Shown: positions 14,466-22,068, counted from the stretch's first letter. The stretch: DNA of 22,233 nt from Firmicutes bacterium UBA7523 (GCA_002479415.1 DLMZ01000009.1:93021-115253); one strand, 5' to 3'. Notes: generated from the letters alone by a model not told the origin. Numbers and translations are program-made.

Positions 14466-14515
14466 AATAAAAAAGACGCTTCGCGTTTTTAAGTTAAGGA
14501 AGCGTCTTTTTTATT
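14466..14515. terminator. Perfect 17-bp inverted repeat, bidirectional terminator-like
   Basis: AATAAAAAAGACGCTTC (14466-14482) pairs with its exact complement (14499-14515) around a 16-base loop, with A-runs and T-runs on both flanks. It could end transcription from either side. It lies between two divergent genes, surE and the lipoprotein gene, where no neighbouring gene needs a terminator, so it may belong to an unseen transcript from the right. Confidence 0.7.
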
Positions 14516-14520
14516 CCGCT

Positions 14521-14644
14521 AGGGGCTGCTGCCCCTTCGGCGGGCCTGCGCCCCTGAGCACCCCGCAAGAGTAAGGGGACACGCCCCTTACAAACCCCTT
14601 GCATAGGATCGTAGCTTCCCTAAATGTTATAATTTCCTATGCAA
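14521..14644. repeat. Chain of GC-rich and palindromic hairpins, unknown nature
   Basis: Three clear stem-loops follow each other: AGGGGC/GCCCCT with a 4-base loop (14521-14536), GTAAGGGG/CCCCTTAC with a 5-base loop (14571-14591), and TTGCATAGGA/TCCTATGCAA with a 26-base loop (14599-14644). The GC content of 14521-14600 is well above the surroundings. It has no open reading frame I would trust. A dispersed intergenic repeat or a small structured RNA read leftward into the 14466-14515 terminator are both possible. Confidence 0.5.
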
Positions 14645-14727
14645 ACACAAAGAAGCAAAGGCTTTGGCTTTTCTCAGTATAAATGATACTCGCGGGTTAA
14701 AAGCTATATAAAAAGGATGTGAATATC

Positions 14728-15234
14728 TTGAACACAAAAAAAACTATTAGGGTTATTTGTCTCCTTTTCGTAATTTCATCCGTAACCGGCTGTGCATTGC
14801 CTTTTCGCAAGCCGGAGGCGCAGCGCCAGCCTGATCAAACGCCTATTCCGCAGCAACAGGAAATAGCCGATTCGCAAGAACGGCAGGAACCTGACACCAA
14901 GGATATGGCTAATCGCGTCGCAAGCATTGCCGCCGATGTACCCGGCGTCAATAATGTAGTCGCAGTAGTCATTTCCAATCTGGCAATGGTAGGAATTACA
15001 CTGGACCAAGAGGATAACGCCAACAGCGAAGTTGAAATCAAAAAACAAGTGGCCAAACGTATTGAAGACACGGAGCCCAGCATTGTTAATGCCTATGTTT
15101 CAACTAATCCGGATATTCTGCGCCAGCTAAACGAAATTTCTAGCGGTGTAGCAAGAGGCGAACCAATCAGCGGTTTTTTTGACCAATTAACTCAAGTGCT
15201 ACAGAGAATGAGAGCGGAAGACAGTGAAGATTAG
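14728..15234 (+). CDS. YhcN/YlaJ-family sporulation-type lipoprotein
   Basis: The 168-residue product begins with a lipoprotein signal peptide ending in VTGC (Cys about residue 22), followed by a Pro/Gln-rich linker. A domain with ANRVASIAADVPGVNNVVAVV, NLAMVGITLD and a VKKRVAKRIEDTEPSIVNAYVSTNPDI-type stretch follows. That order is characteristic of YhcN/YlaJ lipoproteins of spore-formers, found in the spore envelope. I chose the TTG at 14728 because AAGGATGTGA, one mismatch from the ideal ribosome binding site, lies just ahead of it; the GTG at 14719 falls inside that site. It is the only complete protein gene on the plus strand and converges on mtaD with a 13-base gap. Family call good; exact role unknown. 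Confidence 0.8.
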   Translation: MNTKKTIRVICLLFVISSVTGCALPFRKPEAQRQPDQTPIPQQQEIADSQERQEPDTKDMANRVASIAADVPGVNNVVAVVISNLAMVGITLDQEDNANSEVEIKKQVAKRIEDTEPSIVNAYVSTNPDILRQLNEISSGVARGEPISGFFDQLTQVLQRMRAEDSED

Positions 15235-15247
15235 AAAAGCATTAGCG

Positions 15248-16546
15248 TCAGTCATTGATTTCTTTGACAAGATTGTCCGCTCGCAGCTGTGCCTGAAACA
15301 TAATTTTTTCTTCGTCCAAAGTGGTCAGCTTCCCGTCCTCCATTAGAACTTTACCGTTTACCATTACGAGTTTAATGTCGGAGGGCTGGGATGCATAAAC
15401 TAAATGTGCTGTTAAATCGTGATGCGGAGTAAAATGAGGCTGGTTTAAGTCAAACATAATTAAATCGGCTTTCATCTCAGGAGCGATTACACCCACATCA
15501 TCAAGAAATACAGCTTTGGCACTTTGACGTGTAGCCATAGCCAAAGCTTCCGGGGCTGTAATTATTGTTGGATCCATGTGTACCCCTTTATGTAGTAATG
15601 CTGCCAAACGCATCTCTTCCAGCATATCCAAATTATTATTGCTGGCGGCCCCGTCTGTGCCTAAGCCAACAACTATTCCCCGCTTCAGCAGTGCGGGAAC
15701 AGGAGCAATACCACTGCCCAACTTAAGATTACTGCCGGGATTGTGAGCTATATTGACATGACAATCCCGCAGTATATCCATGTCTTCCTCGCTGAGATGA
15801 ACGCAATGAGCCGCCAAAACAGGAGCAGCCAACAACCCACTTTCTGCTAATAGAGCTGTGGGAGACATGCCATACTGCTCTCTAATCCTGTTATTCTCAT
15901 CTAGCGTTTCCGCCAAATGAATCTGCACTGGAACATCCAATTTATCCCTTAATTCAATTACTCTTTTCAGATATTCAGGAGGGCAGGTATAGGGAGCATG
16001 AGGTCCCAGCATCGTGGTAATGCGCCCTTCTCCTTTTCCCTGCCAAGACTTAACAAACTGCTCGCTTTCCAATAAGCCTTTGTCAGCCATTTCCCCGATG
16101 CCGACCAAGCCTCTGGACAAAACACCGCGGATTCCCGATTCATCAACCGCTTCAGCTACCTGATCCATGAAAAAATACATATCAGCAAAGGTTGTTGTCC
16201 CTGACTTAATCATTTCTAAAACAGCCAGCATGGTACCCCAGTAAACATCCTCCCTCTTCAGCCTGGCTTCCAACGGCCAAATCTTTTTTTCCAGCCAATA
16301 CATCAGCGGCACATCATCGGCATAGGAACGCATCAGCGTCATGGCAGCGTGACCATGAGCATTTACTAACCCGGGAGTAAGCGCTTTGCCCCGGCCGTCA
16401 ATTATTTTATCAAAATTCTGCTGCCAATCCATTTGCGGGCCAACATAAGAAATAACACTGCCGTTTACAATTAAGTCAGCCTCGTGGATAACATCATAAT
16501 TTTCATTAACGGTAATAACGGTAGCGCCACGAATTAGAATCTGCAT
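15248..16546 (-). CDS. mtaD: Methylthioadenosine/S-adenosylhomocysteine deaminase (MtaD, amidohydrolase)
   Basis: The 432-residue enzyme belongs to the ATZ/TRZ-like amidohydrolases that deaminate adenosine-type nucleosides to inosine forms. Metal ligands are visible: HGH (His64, His66) in PGLVNAHGHAAM, HLAET for the next His, HCVHL, and LGTDGAASNN with the catalytic Asp. GPHAPYTC is also typical of MtaD/DadD enzymes. The ATG at 16546 was chosen because AAAGGG lies 8 bases upstream; an in-frame GTG at 16555 falls inside that region. It is the last gene of the operon with ahcY, mtnP, mtnA and an aldolase, which supports MTA/SAH (perhaps also 5'-deoxyadenosine) as substrates over other members of the superfamily such as chlorohydrolases or guanine deaminase. 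Confidence 0.9.
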   Translation of the reverse strand: MQILIRGATVITVNENYDVIHEADLIVNGSVISYVGPQMDWQQNFDKIIDGRGKALTPGLVNAHGHAAMTLMRSYADDVPLMYWLEKKIWPLEARLKREDVYWGTMLAVLEMIKSGTTTFADMYFFMDQVAEAVDESGIRGVLSRGLVGIGEMADKGLLESEQFVKSWQGKGEGRITTMLGPHAPYTCPPEYLKRVIELRDKLDVPVQIHLAETLDENNRIREQYGMSPTALLAESGLLAAPVLAAHCVHLSEEDMDILRDCHVNIAHNPGSNLKLGSGIAPVPALLKRGIVVGLGTDGAASNNNLDMLEEMRLAALLHKGVHMDPTIITAPEALAMATRQSAKAVFLDDVGVIAPEMKADLIMFDLNQPHFTPHHDLTAHLVYASQPSDIKLVMVNGKVLMEDGKLTTLDEEKIMFQAQLRADNLVKEIND

Positions 16547-16559
16547 TTCACACACCCTT

Positions 16560-17204
16560 TCAACTTGTTTCCGGTCCGTAAGAGTTCAAATAAAATCTGC
16601 GCATATCCCGAATATCTTCTTCGCTTAAATTTTTAACAGGACCCAGCATTTTTGCATAGAGAACGGTTTGTGCCGTCTTCTCCACAATGCGGCAAACCTT
16701 CAGCGCTTCACTAAGGGTAGGCGCAACTCCCACTAAACCATGATTAGCTAGTAGGACAGCGCTTTTGTCTGCCAACGCCGACAAAGCATTTTTTGCCAAC
16801 TGCTCCGTACCAGGCAGTGCATACTCTGCCACATCGACAGACCCTCCTACAACCTGTGCACAATCTTCTACTACGGGCGGAATGGCAACCCTTGCTACCG
16901 CAAAAGCAGTAGCATACGTGCTGTGAGTATGAACAACAGCGGCACAATCATGGCGTCCCTCGTATACTGCGGCATGAAGCATCCATTCTGAGGACGGCTT
17001 CCAGCGACCCTTCAGCACTTTACCGCTAAAACTAATATGCACCAAATCATCAACGCAAAGGCTACCATAATCCATACCGCTAGGAGTAATCCACATACTC
17101 GCCTCATCGTTTCTTACAGATACATTTCCCCATGTCCCCAAAACCAAATTGTCTTCACACATTTGGCGGATAATATGCAGAATTTCCTCCCTTTTATCGC
17201 TCAT
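16560..17204 (-). CDS. Class II aldolase, probably acting on a 5-deoxy/5-methylthio-ribulose 1-phosphate
   Basis: The 214-residue product has the size and motifs of L-fuculose-1-phosphate aldolase-type enzymes: GTWGNVSVR near residue 25 (phosphate loop), TPSGMDYG, a Glu in PSSEWMLHAAVY, zinc ligands in VVHTHSTYATAFA, and the third His in LLANHGLVG. The ATG at 17204 was chosen because GGGAGG lies 6 bases upstream, inside the end of mtnA; the two genes overlap by 11 bases. In a mtnP-mtnA context the likely substrate is 5-methylthioribulose 1-phosphate or 5-deoxyribulose 1-phosphate, cleaved to dihydroxyacetone phosphate and methylthioacetaldehyde or acetaldehyde (the DHAP shunt). MtnB dehydratase has a similar fold and is the main alternative; no later mtn genes are seen here, which favours an aldolase. 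Confidence 0.8.
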   Translation of the reverse strand: MSDKREEILHIIRQMCEDNLVLGTWGNVSVRNDEASMWITPSGMDYGSLCVDDLVHISFSGKVLKGRWKPSSEWMLHAAVYEGRHDCAAVVHTHSTYATAFAVARVAIPPVVEDCAQVVGGSVDVAEYALPGTEQLAKNALSALADKSAVLLANHGLVGVAPTLSEALKVCRIVEKTAQTVLYAKMLGPVKNLSEEDIRDMRRFYLNSYGPETS

Positions 17205-18237
17205 ATAAGGCCTCCCGGAAAACGCGGCTAATTGTTTCTTCACTAGGTTTATCAATTATTCCGTATTCCGTAATAATTGCAGTAATCAGGTTTGCCGGTG
17301 TTACATCAAAGGAAGGATTATAACAAGCTACTCCCTCCGGTGCTATCCTTACGCCTTGGAAATGGCTGATTTCAGTTTCGCATCGCTCTTCGATGGGTAT
17401 TTGTTCACCGTTTTGCAACGACAAGTCAAAAGTGGAATAAGGTGCGGCCACATAAAAAGGCACATTATGAGCAGAAGCCAAAACCGCCAATGAATATGTT
17501 CCAATTTTATTCGCCACATCCCCGTTAGCAGCAATTCTGTCCGCTCCCACAATCACTAAGTCTACTTTGTTTTGCTTCATCAAGAAACCTGCCATATTGT
17601 CTGCAATAAGTGTAACTGGTATGCTCTCCCGGCTTAATTCCCAAGCGGTAAGCCTAGCACCTTGCAAATAAGGACGAGTTTCGTCGGCGAAAACGTTTAT
17701 CTTCTTATTTTGTTCTACAGCAGCACGAATTACCCCCAGGGCAGTACCATAGCCTACAGTAGCCAGTGCGCCCGCGTTGCAATGGGTAAGTATTCCTGCT
17801 TCTCCGGGAATTAAGGACGCGCCTATCTCTCCAATACGGCGGTTTACAGCTAAATCTTCCGCCGCAATAGCATTAGCCTCCAAAACAAATAAATTGAAAA
17901 GCTCCGGCATCTCAGTTTCAGCCTGTGTTTTAGCAACACCTAACATCCGCTCCACAGCCCAAGACAGGTTTACAGCTGTGGGGCGGGTGGCTTTTAATCC
18001 GTCAGCCGCTTCAGTCAAAGAAAATAAGTAATCTTCGCTACCCATTGCTTCTAACGCCGCCAGAGCCATGCCGTAAGCAGCGGCAGCACCAATGGCAGGA
18101 GCGCCGCGAACAACCATCTCCTTAATGCATGATGCTACGCAGCGCCAATCGGCACACTCCACATATTCAACCCGGTTAGGCAACAGTCGCTGGTCCAGCA
18201 AACTTAGCCTTCCCTCTTTCCATATTATGGGCTCCAT
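17194..18237 (-). CDS. mtnA: S-methyl-5-thioribose-1-phosphate isomerase
   Basis: MtnA converts 5-methylthioribose 1-phosphate to the ribulose form. The 347-residue protein carries the family's MVVRGAPAIGAAAAYG near residue 45, the catalytic Cys in ILTHCNAGALATVGYGTALG, the catalytic Asp in VIVGADRIAANGDVANKIGTY, and the C-terminal PSFDVTPANLITAIITE. I chose the ATG at 18237: AGGTG is 6 bases upstream and overlaps the mtnP stop region; the GTG at 18246 lacks a ribosome binding site. It lies 9 bases after mtnP and overlaps the aldolase gene. Some members accept 5-deoxyribose 1-phosphate as well, so use in 5'-deoxyadenosine salvage is possible. Identification is secure. Confidence 0.95.
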   Translation of the reverse strand: MEPIIWKEGRLSLLDQRLLPNRVEYVECADWRCVASCIKEMVVRGAPAIGAAAAYGMALAALEAMGSEDYLFSLTEAADGLKATRPTAVNLSWAVERMLGVAKTQAETEMPELFNLFVLEANAIAAEDLAVNRRIGEIGASLIPGEAGILTHCNAGALATVGYGTALGVIRAAVEQNKKINVFADETRPYLQGARLTAWELSRESIPVTLIADNMAGFLMKQNKVDLVIVGADRIAANGDVANKIGTYSLAVLASAHNVPFYVAAPYSTFDLSLQNGEQIPIEERCETEISHFQGVRIAPEGVACYNPSFDVTPANLITAIITEYGIIDKPSEETISRVFREALYER

Positions 18238-18246
18238 AGCTTGCAC

Positions 18247-19035
18247 CTAAATCAAAATCTTGCTGCCCAATGCTTCACACGAACAGCTTCGATTTTTGCT
18301 GACACTAGGTATTAACTCCATTAGAAGTGTCCGCACCTTTTCAATGTTTTCCGCCATCACATCCAATACCTCGTGATGAGTCAATACAGTAGGAGAGATT
18401 CCTGCCGCAAAGTTAGTAGACAATGCCACGGTACTATAGCAAAGGCCTGCCTCCCGCGCCAAAACAGCTTCCGGCACATTAGTCATACCAACCAAATCTC
18501 CGCCTAGCAGCTTATACATTTTAATTTCAGCAGGAGTTTCAAAACGCGGCCCCTCGGTGCAAACGTAAACCCCGCCTTGTAATAATTCCAAGCCGGTCCG
18601 CTCGGCCGCCGACAACAGCTGACTGTTTAAGTTCTGACAATAGGGTTGGGTAAAGTCGGTGTGTACAACTCCCGCTTCACCACCGTCGAAAAATGTACCT
18701 TCACGAGCTTTAGTAAAATCCAAGAATTGCTCCAGCAGCACCATAGCGCCGGGAGGCATTTTATCATTTAGTGATCCCACAGCCGCAGTTCCTACTACCT
18801 GTGTAATGCCAAGCTTAACTAAAGCGGCAATATTAGCTCTGTAGTTAATTTTATGCGGAGGAGTACAGTGTGTTGTGCCGTGACGTGCCAAAAATGCTAC
18901 TTTCTCCCCCCTGTATATACCTGAGGAAAGAAGTGCCTTTCCGTAGCGTGTATCCACCTCAAAAGTCTCTAACCTATCCAGCATCTGAGGGTTATACACT
19001 CCGGTTCCCCCGATAATCGCCAGTCTAATATCCAT
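18247..19035 (-). CDS. mtnP: MTA/MTI phosphorylase family protein (purine-site residues suggest an inosine-type substrate)
   Basis: The 262-residue protein belongs to the MTAP branch of trimeric purine nucleoside phosphorylases. It has IIGGTGVY at the N-terminus, ARHGTTHCTPPHKINYRANI (phosphate and ribose site), GTAAVGSL, TEGPRFETPAE, GMTNVPEAVLARE and the CSCEALGSKI tail. At the purine site it reads STNFAAG where human MTAP has ATDYDCW, so both adenine-contacting Asp residues are replaced by Asn and Ala. This is the pattern of 6-oxopurine (methylthioinosine) enzymes, and it agrees with the mtaD deaminase in the operon. ATG at 19035 follows GGAGGAGG at 5 bases. Upstream lie two palindromic repeats that separate it from ahcY. 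Family secure; substrate inferred. Confidence 0.93.
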   Translation of the reverse strand: MDIRLAIIGGTGVYNPQMLDRLETFEVDTRYGKALLSSGIYRGEKVAFLARHGTTHCTPPHKINYRANIAALVKLGITQVVGTAAVGSLNDKMPPGAMVLLEQFLDFTKAREGTFFDGGEAGVVHTDFTQPYCQNLNSQLLSAAERTGLELLQGGVYVCTEGPRFETPAEIKMYKLLGGDLVGMTNVPEAVLAREAGLCYSTVALSTNFAAGISPTVLTHHEVLDVMAENIEKVRTLLMELIPSVSKNRSCSCEALGSKILI

Positions 19036-19070
19036 AATTTCCTCCTCCAAAAAACTTTCAGTGATAGTCG

Positions 19071-19184
19071 CAGGCTGTTCAAAAGCAAGCATAGCGAGGC
19101 GCGAGGCTTGGCGGACCCGCAGGCGTATTTAATATACGTCGAGGACACCGACAAGCTGAGCAACGAAGCAAGGCGAAGCTTTTC
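19071..19184. repeat. Palindromic repeat, copy 1 (tandem with copy 2), right end incomplete
   Basis: It begins CAGGCTGTTCAAAAGC and ends at GGCGAAGCTTTTC, lacking the final AACAGCCTG found in copy 2. The interior can fold back on itself around GGCGTATTTAATATACG. It differs from copy 2 at about six positions over 114 bases; one change, in the arm next to the centre, turns a G-C pair into a G-T pair. Confidence 0.85.
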
Positions 19185-19194
19185 TAACCCCCGG

Positions 19195-19317
19195 CAGGCT
19201 GTTCAAAAGCAAGCATAGCAAGGCGCGAGGCTTGGCGGACCCGCAGGCGTATCTAATATACGCCGAGGATGCCGACAAGCTAAGCAACGAAGAAAGGCGA
19301 AGCTTTTCAACAGCCTG
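19195..19317. repeat. Palindromic repeat, copy 2, with complete inverted ends
   Basis: The ends CAGGCTGTTCAAAAGC and GCTTTTCAACAGCCTG are inverted repeats with one mismatch in 16. The centre GGCGTAT/ATACGCC and the flanking GCTTGGCGG/CCGACAAGC segments pair, so the whole 123 bases form a long imperfect hairpin. This is MITE-like or REP-like; it has no coding capacity. It ends 3 bases before the ahcY stop codon region. Confidence 0.88.
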
Positions 19318-19319
19318 CC

Positions 19320-20558
19320 CTATTTCCAGCTACTTAAATAGCACTGCTGCCCCCCCGTAAGCTCATCTATAGCAACCCCTAATGCCTGCAGCTTCCTTTT
19401 TGCCACCTTCTCGTCAATAGTCGAAGGTAGCGCCATAACATCATTGGGAAGCTTACCATGATTGCTGTTTAAATAATTTAATGCTTCCACTTGTAAAGCG
19501 AATGTCATATCCATAATTTCGGCAGGATGTCCGTCAGCCGCTGCTAAATTAACCAGACGGCCTTCCGCGATAAGGTAGATTTTCTTTCCGGCGAATTCGT
19601 AGGCTTCAACGCCGCGTCTTGCCACTCTTTTAACATCAGCTAGAGCCGCCAGTTCATTCTTGTTGATTTCCAGGTCAAAATGACCGGCATTACAAAGAAT
19701 TGCGCCATTCTTCATCTTAAGGTAATGCTCTTGATGCAAAACATCCCTACAGCCTGTTACGGTTATGAAAATATCACCTATTTCTGCCGCTTCGGCCAAG
19801 GGCATTACCGCGTTGCCGTCCATCACTGCTTCAACAGCCTTTATCGGATCAACCTCACAAACAATAACACGGGCACCCAAGCCCCGCGCTCTCATGGCTA
19901 CTCCTTTGCCGCACCAGCCATAACCGATAACTACAGCAGTTTTCCCTGCAATCACTAGATTAGTGGCACGCATAATCCCGTCCCAGACAGATTGTCCTGT
20001 TCCATAGCGGTTGTCGAAAAGGTATTTACAGTAAGCATCGTTAACTGCGATCATTGGAATTTTCAATGCGCCATCTGAAGCCATTGCCCTCAGACGAATC
20101 AGACCTGTAGTTGTTTCTTCCGCACCCCCGCGAACATTAGCTATTAGATGTGAATATTGGGTGTGCAGCATTGCTACCAGATCTCCGCCATCATCAATAA
20201 TTAAATGCGGTTCACTCTCCAGAGTTTTCCGTAAATGTTCACCATATTCCTCGGCGGTAGCGCCATGCCAGGAATGAACAGAAAGTCCGTCTGCTGCCAA
20301 GGATGCAGCAACATCATCTTGTGTAGACAATGGGTTACTGCCTGTAATAGTCACTTGAGCGCCGCTCTCTTGGATAACTTTAGCCATATATGCGGTTTTT
20401 GCTTCCAGATGTAGACATATGCTTACGCGTAAGCCGGCAAACGGTTTAGTTTCTCTGTATTCAGCAGCGAGTTCGTTTAAGACGGGCATATGCTCTTTTA
20501 CCCAGTCAATTTTTAGCTTCCCGTCCGGTGCCAGTTTTGGGTTTCTTATAGTACTCAT
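19320..20558 (-). CDS. ahcY: Adenosylhomocysteinase (or S-inosylhomocysteine hydrolase)
   Basis: The 412-residue enzyme hydrolyses S-adenosylhomocysteine to homocysteine and the nucleoside in the cytoplasm, using bound NAD. Visible motifs are LHLEAKTAYM near the N-terminus, DDGGDLVAMLH, AEETTTGLIRL, IAVNDAYCKYLFDNRYGTGQS with catalytic Lys and Asp, the NAD loop VIGYGWCGKG, and NAGHFDLEI. The length fits the shorter archaeal/Thermotoga type that lacks the 40-residue insert, and the C-terminus ends YLSSWK rather than the YRY of longer forms. AAGGAGG precedes the ATG. It follows the TPR gene and precedes mtnP in the same direction. With mtaD in the operon, S-inosylhomocysteine is a possible substrate, as described for a methanogen homologue; the sequence alone does not settle it. 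Confidence 0.95.
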   Translation of the reverse strand: MSTIRNPKLAPDGKLKIDWVKEHMPVLNELAAEYRETKPFAGLRVSICLHLEAKTAYMAKVIQESGAQVTITGSNPLSTQDDVAASLAADGLSVHSWHGATAEEYGEHLRKTLESEPHLIIDDGGDLVAMLHTQYSHLIANVRGGAEETTTGLIRLRAMASDGALKIPMIAVNDAYCKYLFDNRYGTGQSVWDGIMRATNLVIAGKTAVVIGYGWCGKGVAMRARGLGARVIVCEVDPIKAVEAVMDGNAVMPLAEAAEIGDIFITVTGCRDVLHQEHYLKMKNGAILCNAGHFDLEINKNELAALADVKRVARRGVEAYEFAGKKIYLIAEGRLVNLAAADGHPAEIMDMTFALQVEALNYLNSNHGKLPNDVMALPSTIDEKVAKRKLQALGVAIDELTGGQQCYLSSWK

Positions 20559-20636
20559 AATTGCCTCCTTTTTACCGCATATCCAGACCTAACCGTTTTT
20601 TTATTCTTCATACTTCATTTATTTTCCTGCAATTAT

Positions 20637-21608
20637 CTATCCTTCCTGTTCCAAAAAAAGCTTGCGAGCCTTATAGTAATATTCCAATGCTTTCCTTGTT
20701 TCCCCAAACTGATCGTAGAGCAGTCCCAGCTCAAAGGCGATAAAAGGCATATGCGGAGCTAAATGAAAAGCTTTGAGCAGATTTATAAGGGCAGCTTCAT
20801 CATTTTTTAGTTTTCTTAATGTCTTCCCAAGGTAAAAGTAAACTTCCCAATCTCGAGGAAATTTTTCCTTTACTTTTTCAAAAGCAGCAAAGCTTTTGTG
20901 GTATTGGCCAACATTATAGTATACGGCTCCCAGATTAAAATAGGCTGCTGAAAAATCTGGATCCAGCTCAACAACCTTTTCAAATTCCTGAAGAGCATTA
21001 TCATAGCACTCTTTGTCAGCGTATAGATTGCCCAACGCATTATGCACAATAGCATTAGTCTGCGGCTCCTTAGTAAGAGCCTGGACTAATCTCAGCTCTC
21101 GCATTGCTTCATCCGCATTTCCTCTTTCTGTATAGGCTACGCCAAGGCATAAATGTGCTAGGATGAGATCCGGCTCTTGACTTACAACTTCCCGAAACTC
21201 AGCAATAGCTTCATCCATCATAGCCAACTCCATAAAGCCCAAGCCCCTGCGAAAAGACCTAATACTTGCCTCGTTTTCCAAAGGCATAATCATAGGTGTT
21301 AGCTTTCTCTCCTCAAAATGTTGTGTTTGGTCATAGGAATCTTCTGTTTCAGACATCACACTATTAAAGGCTTGCAGAAAAGACTCAGGCAACTCGTCAG
21401 GAAGAAGAAAGTCGTATTTTTCCTGCAATTTATTTATTTTTTCTTCAAACGCCAACCAATGCTCAACATAACGATCCATTCTCTTACGCAGCTCCAAAAG
21501 TCTTTCGTAACAAGCCTGCCGTTTCTCCTGATTGCTACCTACTTTTATTAATTCTTTCTCAACTCGCTCTAAATCCGCAAATATTTTTGAAAAATCCTGT
21601 TCCTTCAT
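20637..21608 (-). CDS. Tetratricopeptide repeat protein
   Basis: The 323-residue soluble protein has an N-terminal charged coiled-coil region (about residues 1-70), a linker, and then about six TPR units from near residue 115 to the end. Examples are LGFMELAMMDEAIAEFREVV, LGVAYTERGNADEAMREL, LGNLYADKECYDNALQEFEK, LGAVYYNVGQYHKSFAAFEK and LGLLYDQFGETRKALEYYYK. No signal peptide or membrane segment is seen. GGAGG lies 9 bases before the ATG. It is the first gene upstream of ahcY, with a 78-base gap and no obvious terminator, so co-transcription with the nucleoside salvage genes is likely. TPRs mediate protein contacts; the partner and role are unknown. Confidence 0.85.
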   Translation of the reverse strand: MKEQDFSKIFADLERVEKELIKVGSNQEKRQACYERLLELRKRMDRYVEHWLAFEEKINKLQEKYDFLLPDELPESFLQAFNSVMSETEDSYDQTQHFEERKLTPMIMPLENEASIRSFRRGLGFMELAMMDEAIAEFREVVSQEPDLILAHLCLGVAYTERGNADEAMRELRLVQALTKEPQTNAIVHNALGNLYADKECYDNALQEFEKVVELDPDFSAAYFNLGAVYYNVGQYHKSFAAFEKVKEKFPRDWEVYFYLGKTLRKLKNDEAALINLLKAFHLAPHMPFIAFELGLLYDQFGETRKALEYYYKARKLFLEQEG

Positions 21609-21708
21609 TTATTTTTGCCTCCTTAATTCGTATCCCTTTCCTAGGTTTTCACAACTTAAAGGCAAAAAATACATCCCAAGCAGAAGCGGCAAAAAACTAA
21701 CTAGGGTG

Positions 21709-21737
21709 TTGACTTGTATTTTGAAATATGTTAGACT
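21709..21737 (+). promoter_or_regulatory. Promoter of the tRNA array
   Basis: TTGACT (21709-21714) and TAGACT (21732-21737) are 17 bases apart, 22 bases before the first tRNA. No better candidate lies between the TPR gene and the array. Confidence 0.6.
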
Positions 21738-21759
21738 GTATATTGTCGCAAATGACAAC

Positions 21760-21835
21760 GCCGACGTAGCTCAATTGGCAGAGCAGCTGACTTGTAATCA
21801 GCAGGTTGCGGGTTCGAGTCCCATCGTCGGCTCCA
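21760..21835 (+). tRNA. tRNA-Thr (anticodon TGT), CCA encoded
   Basis: Acceptor strands GCCGACG and CGTCGGC pair; the anticodon loop CTTGTAA has TGT at 21793-21795; the T-loop GTTCGAGTC and a T discriminator with CCA follow. Confidence 0.97.
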
Positions 21836-21855
21836 AATTTAATATCAATTTACGT

Positions 21856-21941
21856 GGAGAGGTACCCAAGTTGGCCAAAGGGGGCAGACTGTAAATCTGT
21901 TGTCTCAGACTTCACTGGTTCGAATCCAGTCCTCTCCACCA
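21856..21941 (+). tRNA. tRNA-Tyr (anticodon GTA), long variable arm, CCA encoded
   Basis: GGAGAGG pairs with CCTCTCC; the loop CTGTAAA has GTA at 21891-21893; the extended variable arm (TGTCTCAGACTTCA region) is typical of bacterial class II tRNA-Tyr; ACCA ends it. Confidence 0.97.
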
Positions 21942-21953
21942 AAATTTTGTTGT

Positions 21954-22029
21954 TGGGGCGTAGCCAAGTCGGTAAGGCACGGGACTTTGACTCCCGCATG
22001 CGTTGGTTCGAGTCCAGCCGCCCCAGCCA
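21954..22029 (+). tRNA. tRNA-Gln (anticodon TTG), CCA encoded
   Basis: TGGGGCG pairs with CGCCCCA; the anticodon stem CGGGA/TCCCG encloses CTTTGAC with TTG at 21987-21989; GCCA ends it. Confidence 0.96.
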
Positions 22030-22039
22030 CTATATTATT

Positions 22040-22068
22040 AGGGTGGACATTATTCCACCTTTCTTTTA
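22040..22068 (+). terminator. Terminator-like hairpin inside the tRNA array
   Basis: AGGGTGGA (22040-22047) pairs with TCCACCTT (22054-22061; 8 bp, one wobble) around CATTAT and is followed by TCTTTT. It lies between tRNA-Gln and tRNA-Lys, only 6 bases before the latter, leaving no room for another promoter after it. Confidence 0.6.

Noticed and set aside
19071..19317. CRISPR array or coding duplication at the tandem repeat
   Set aside because: Only two units, about 120 bp long and contiguous, with inverted ends and no spacers or Cas genes; the open frames across it do not resemble proteins.
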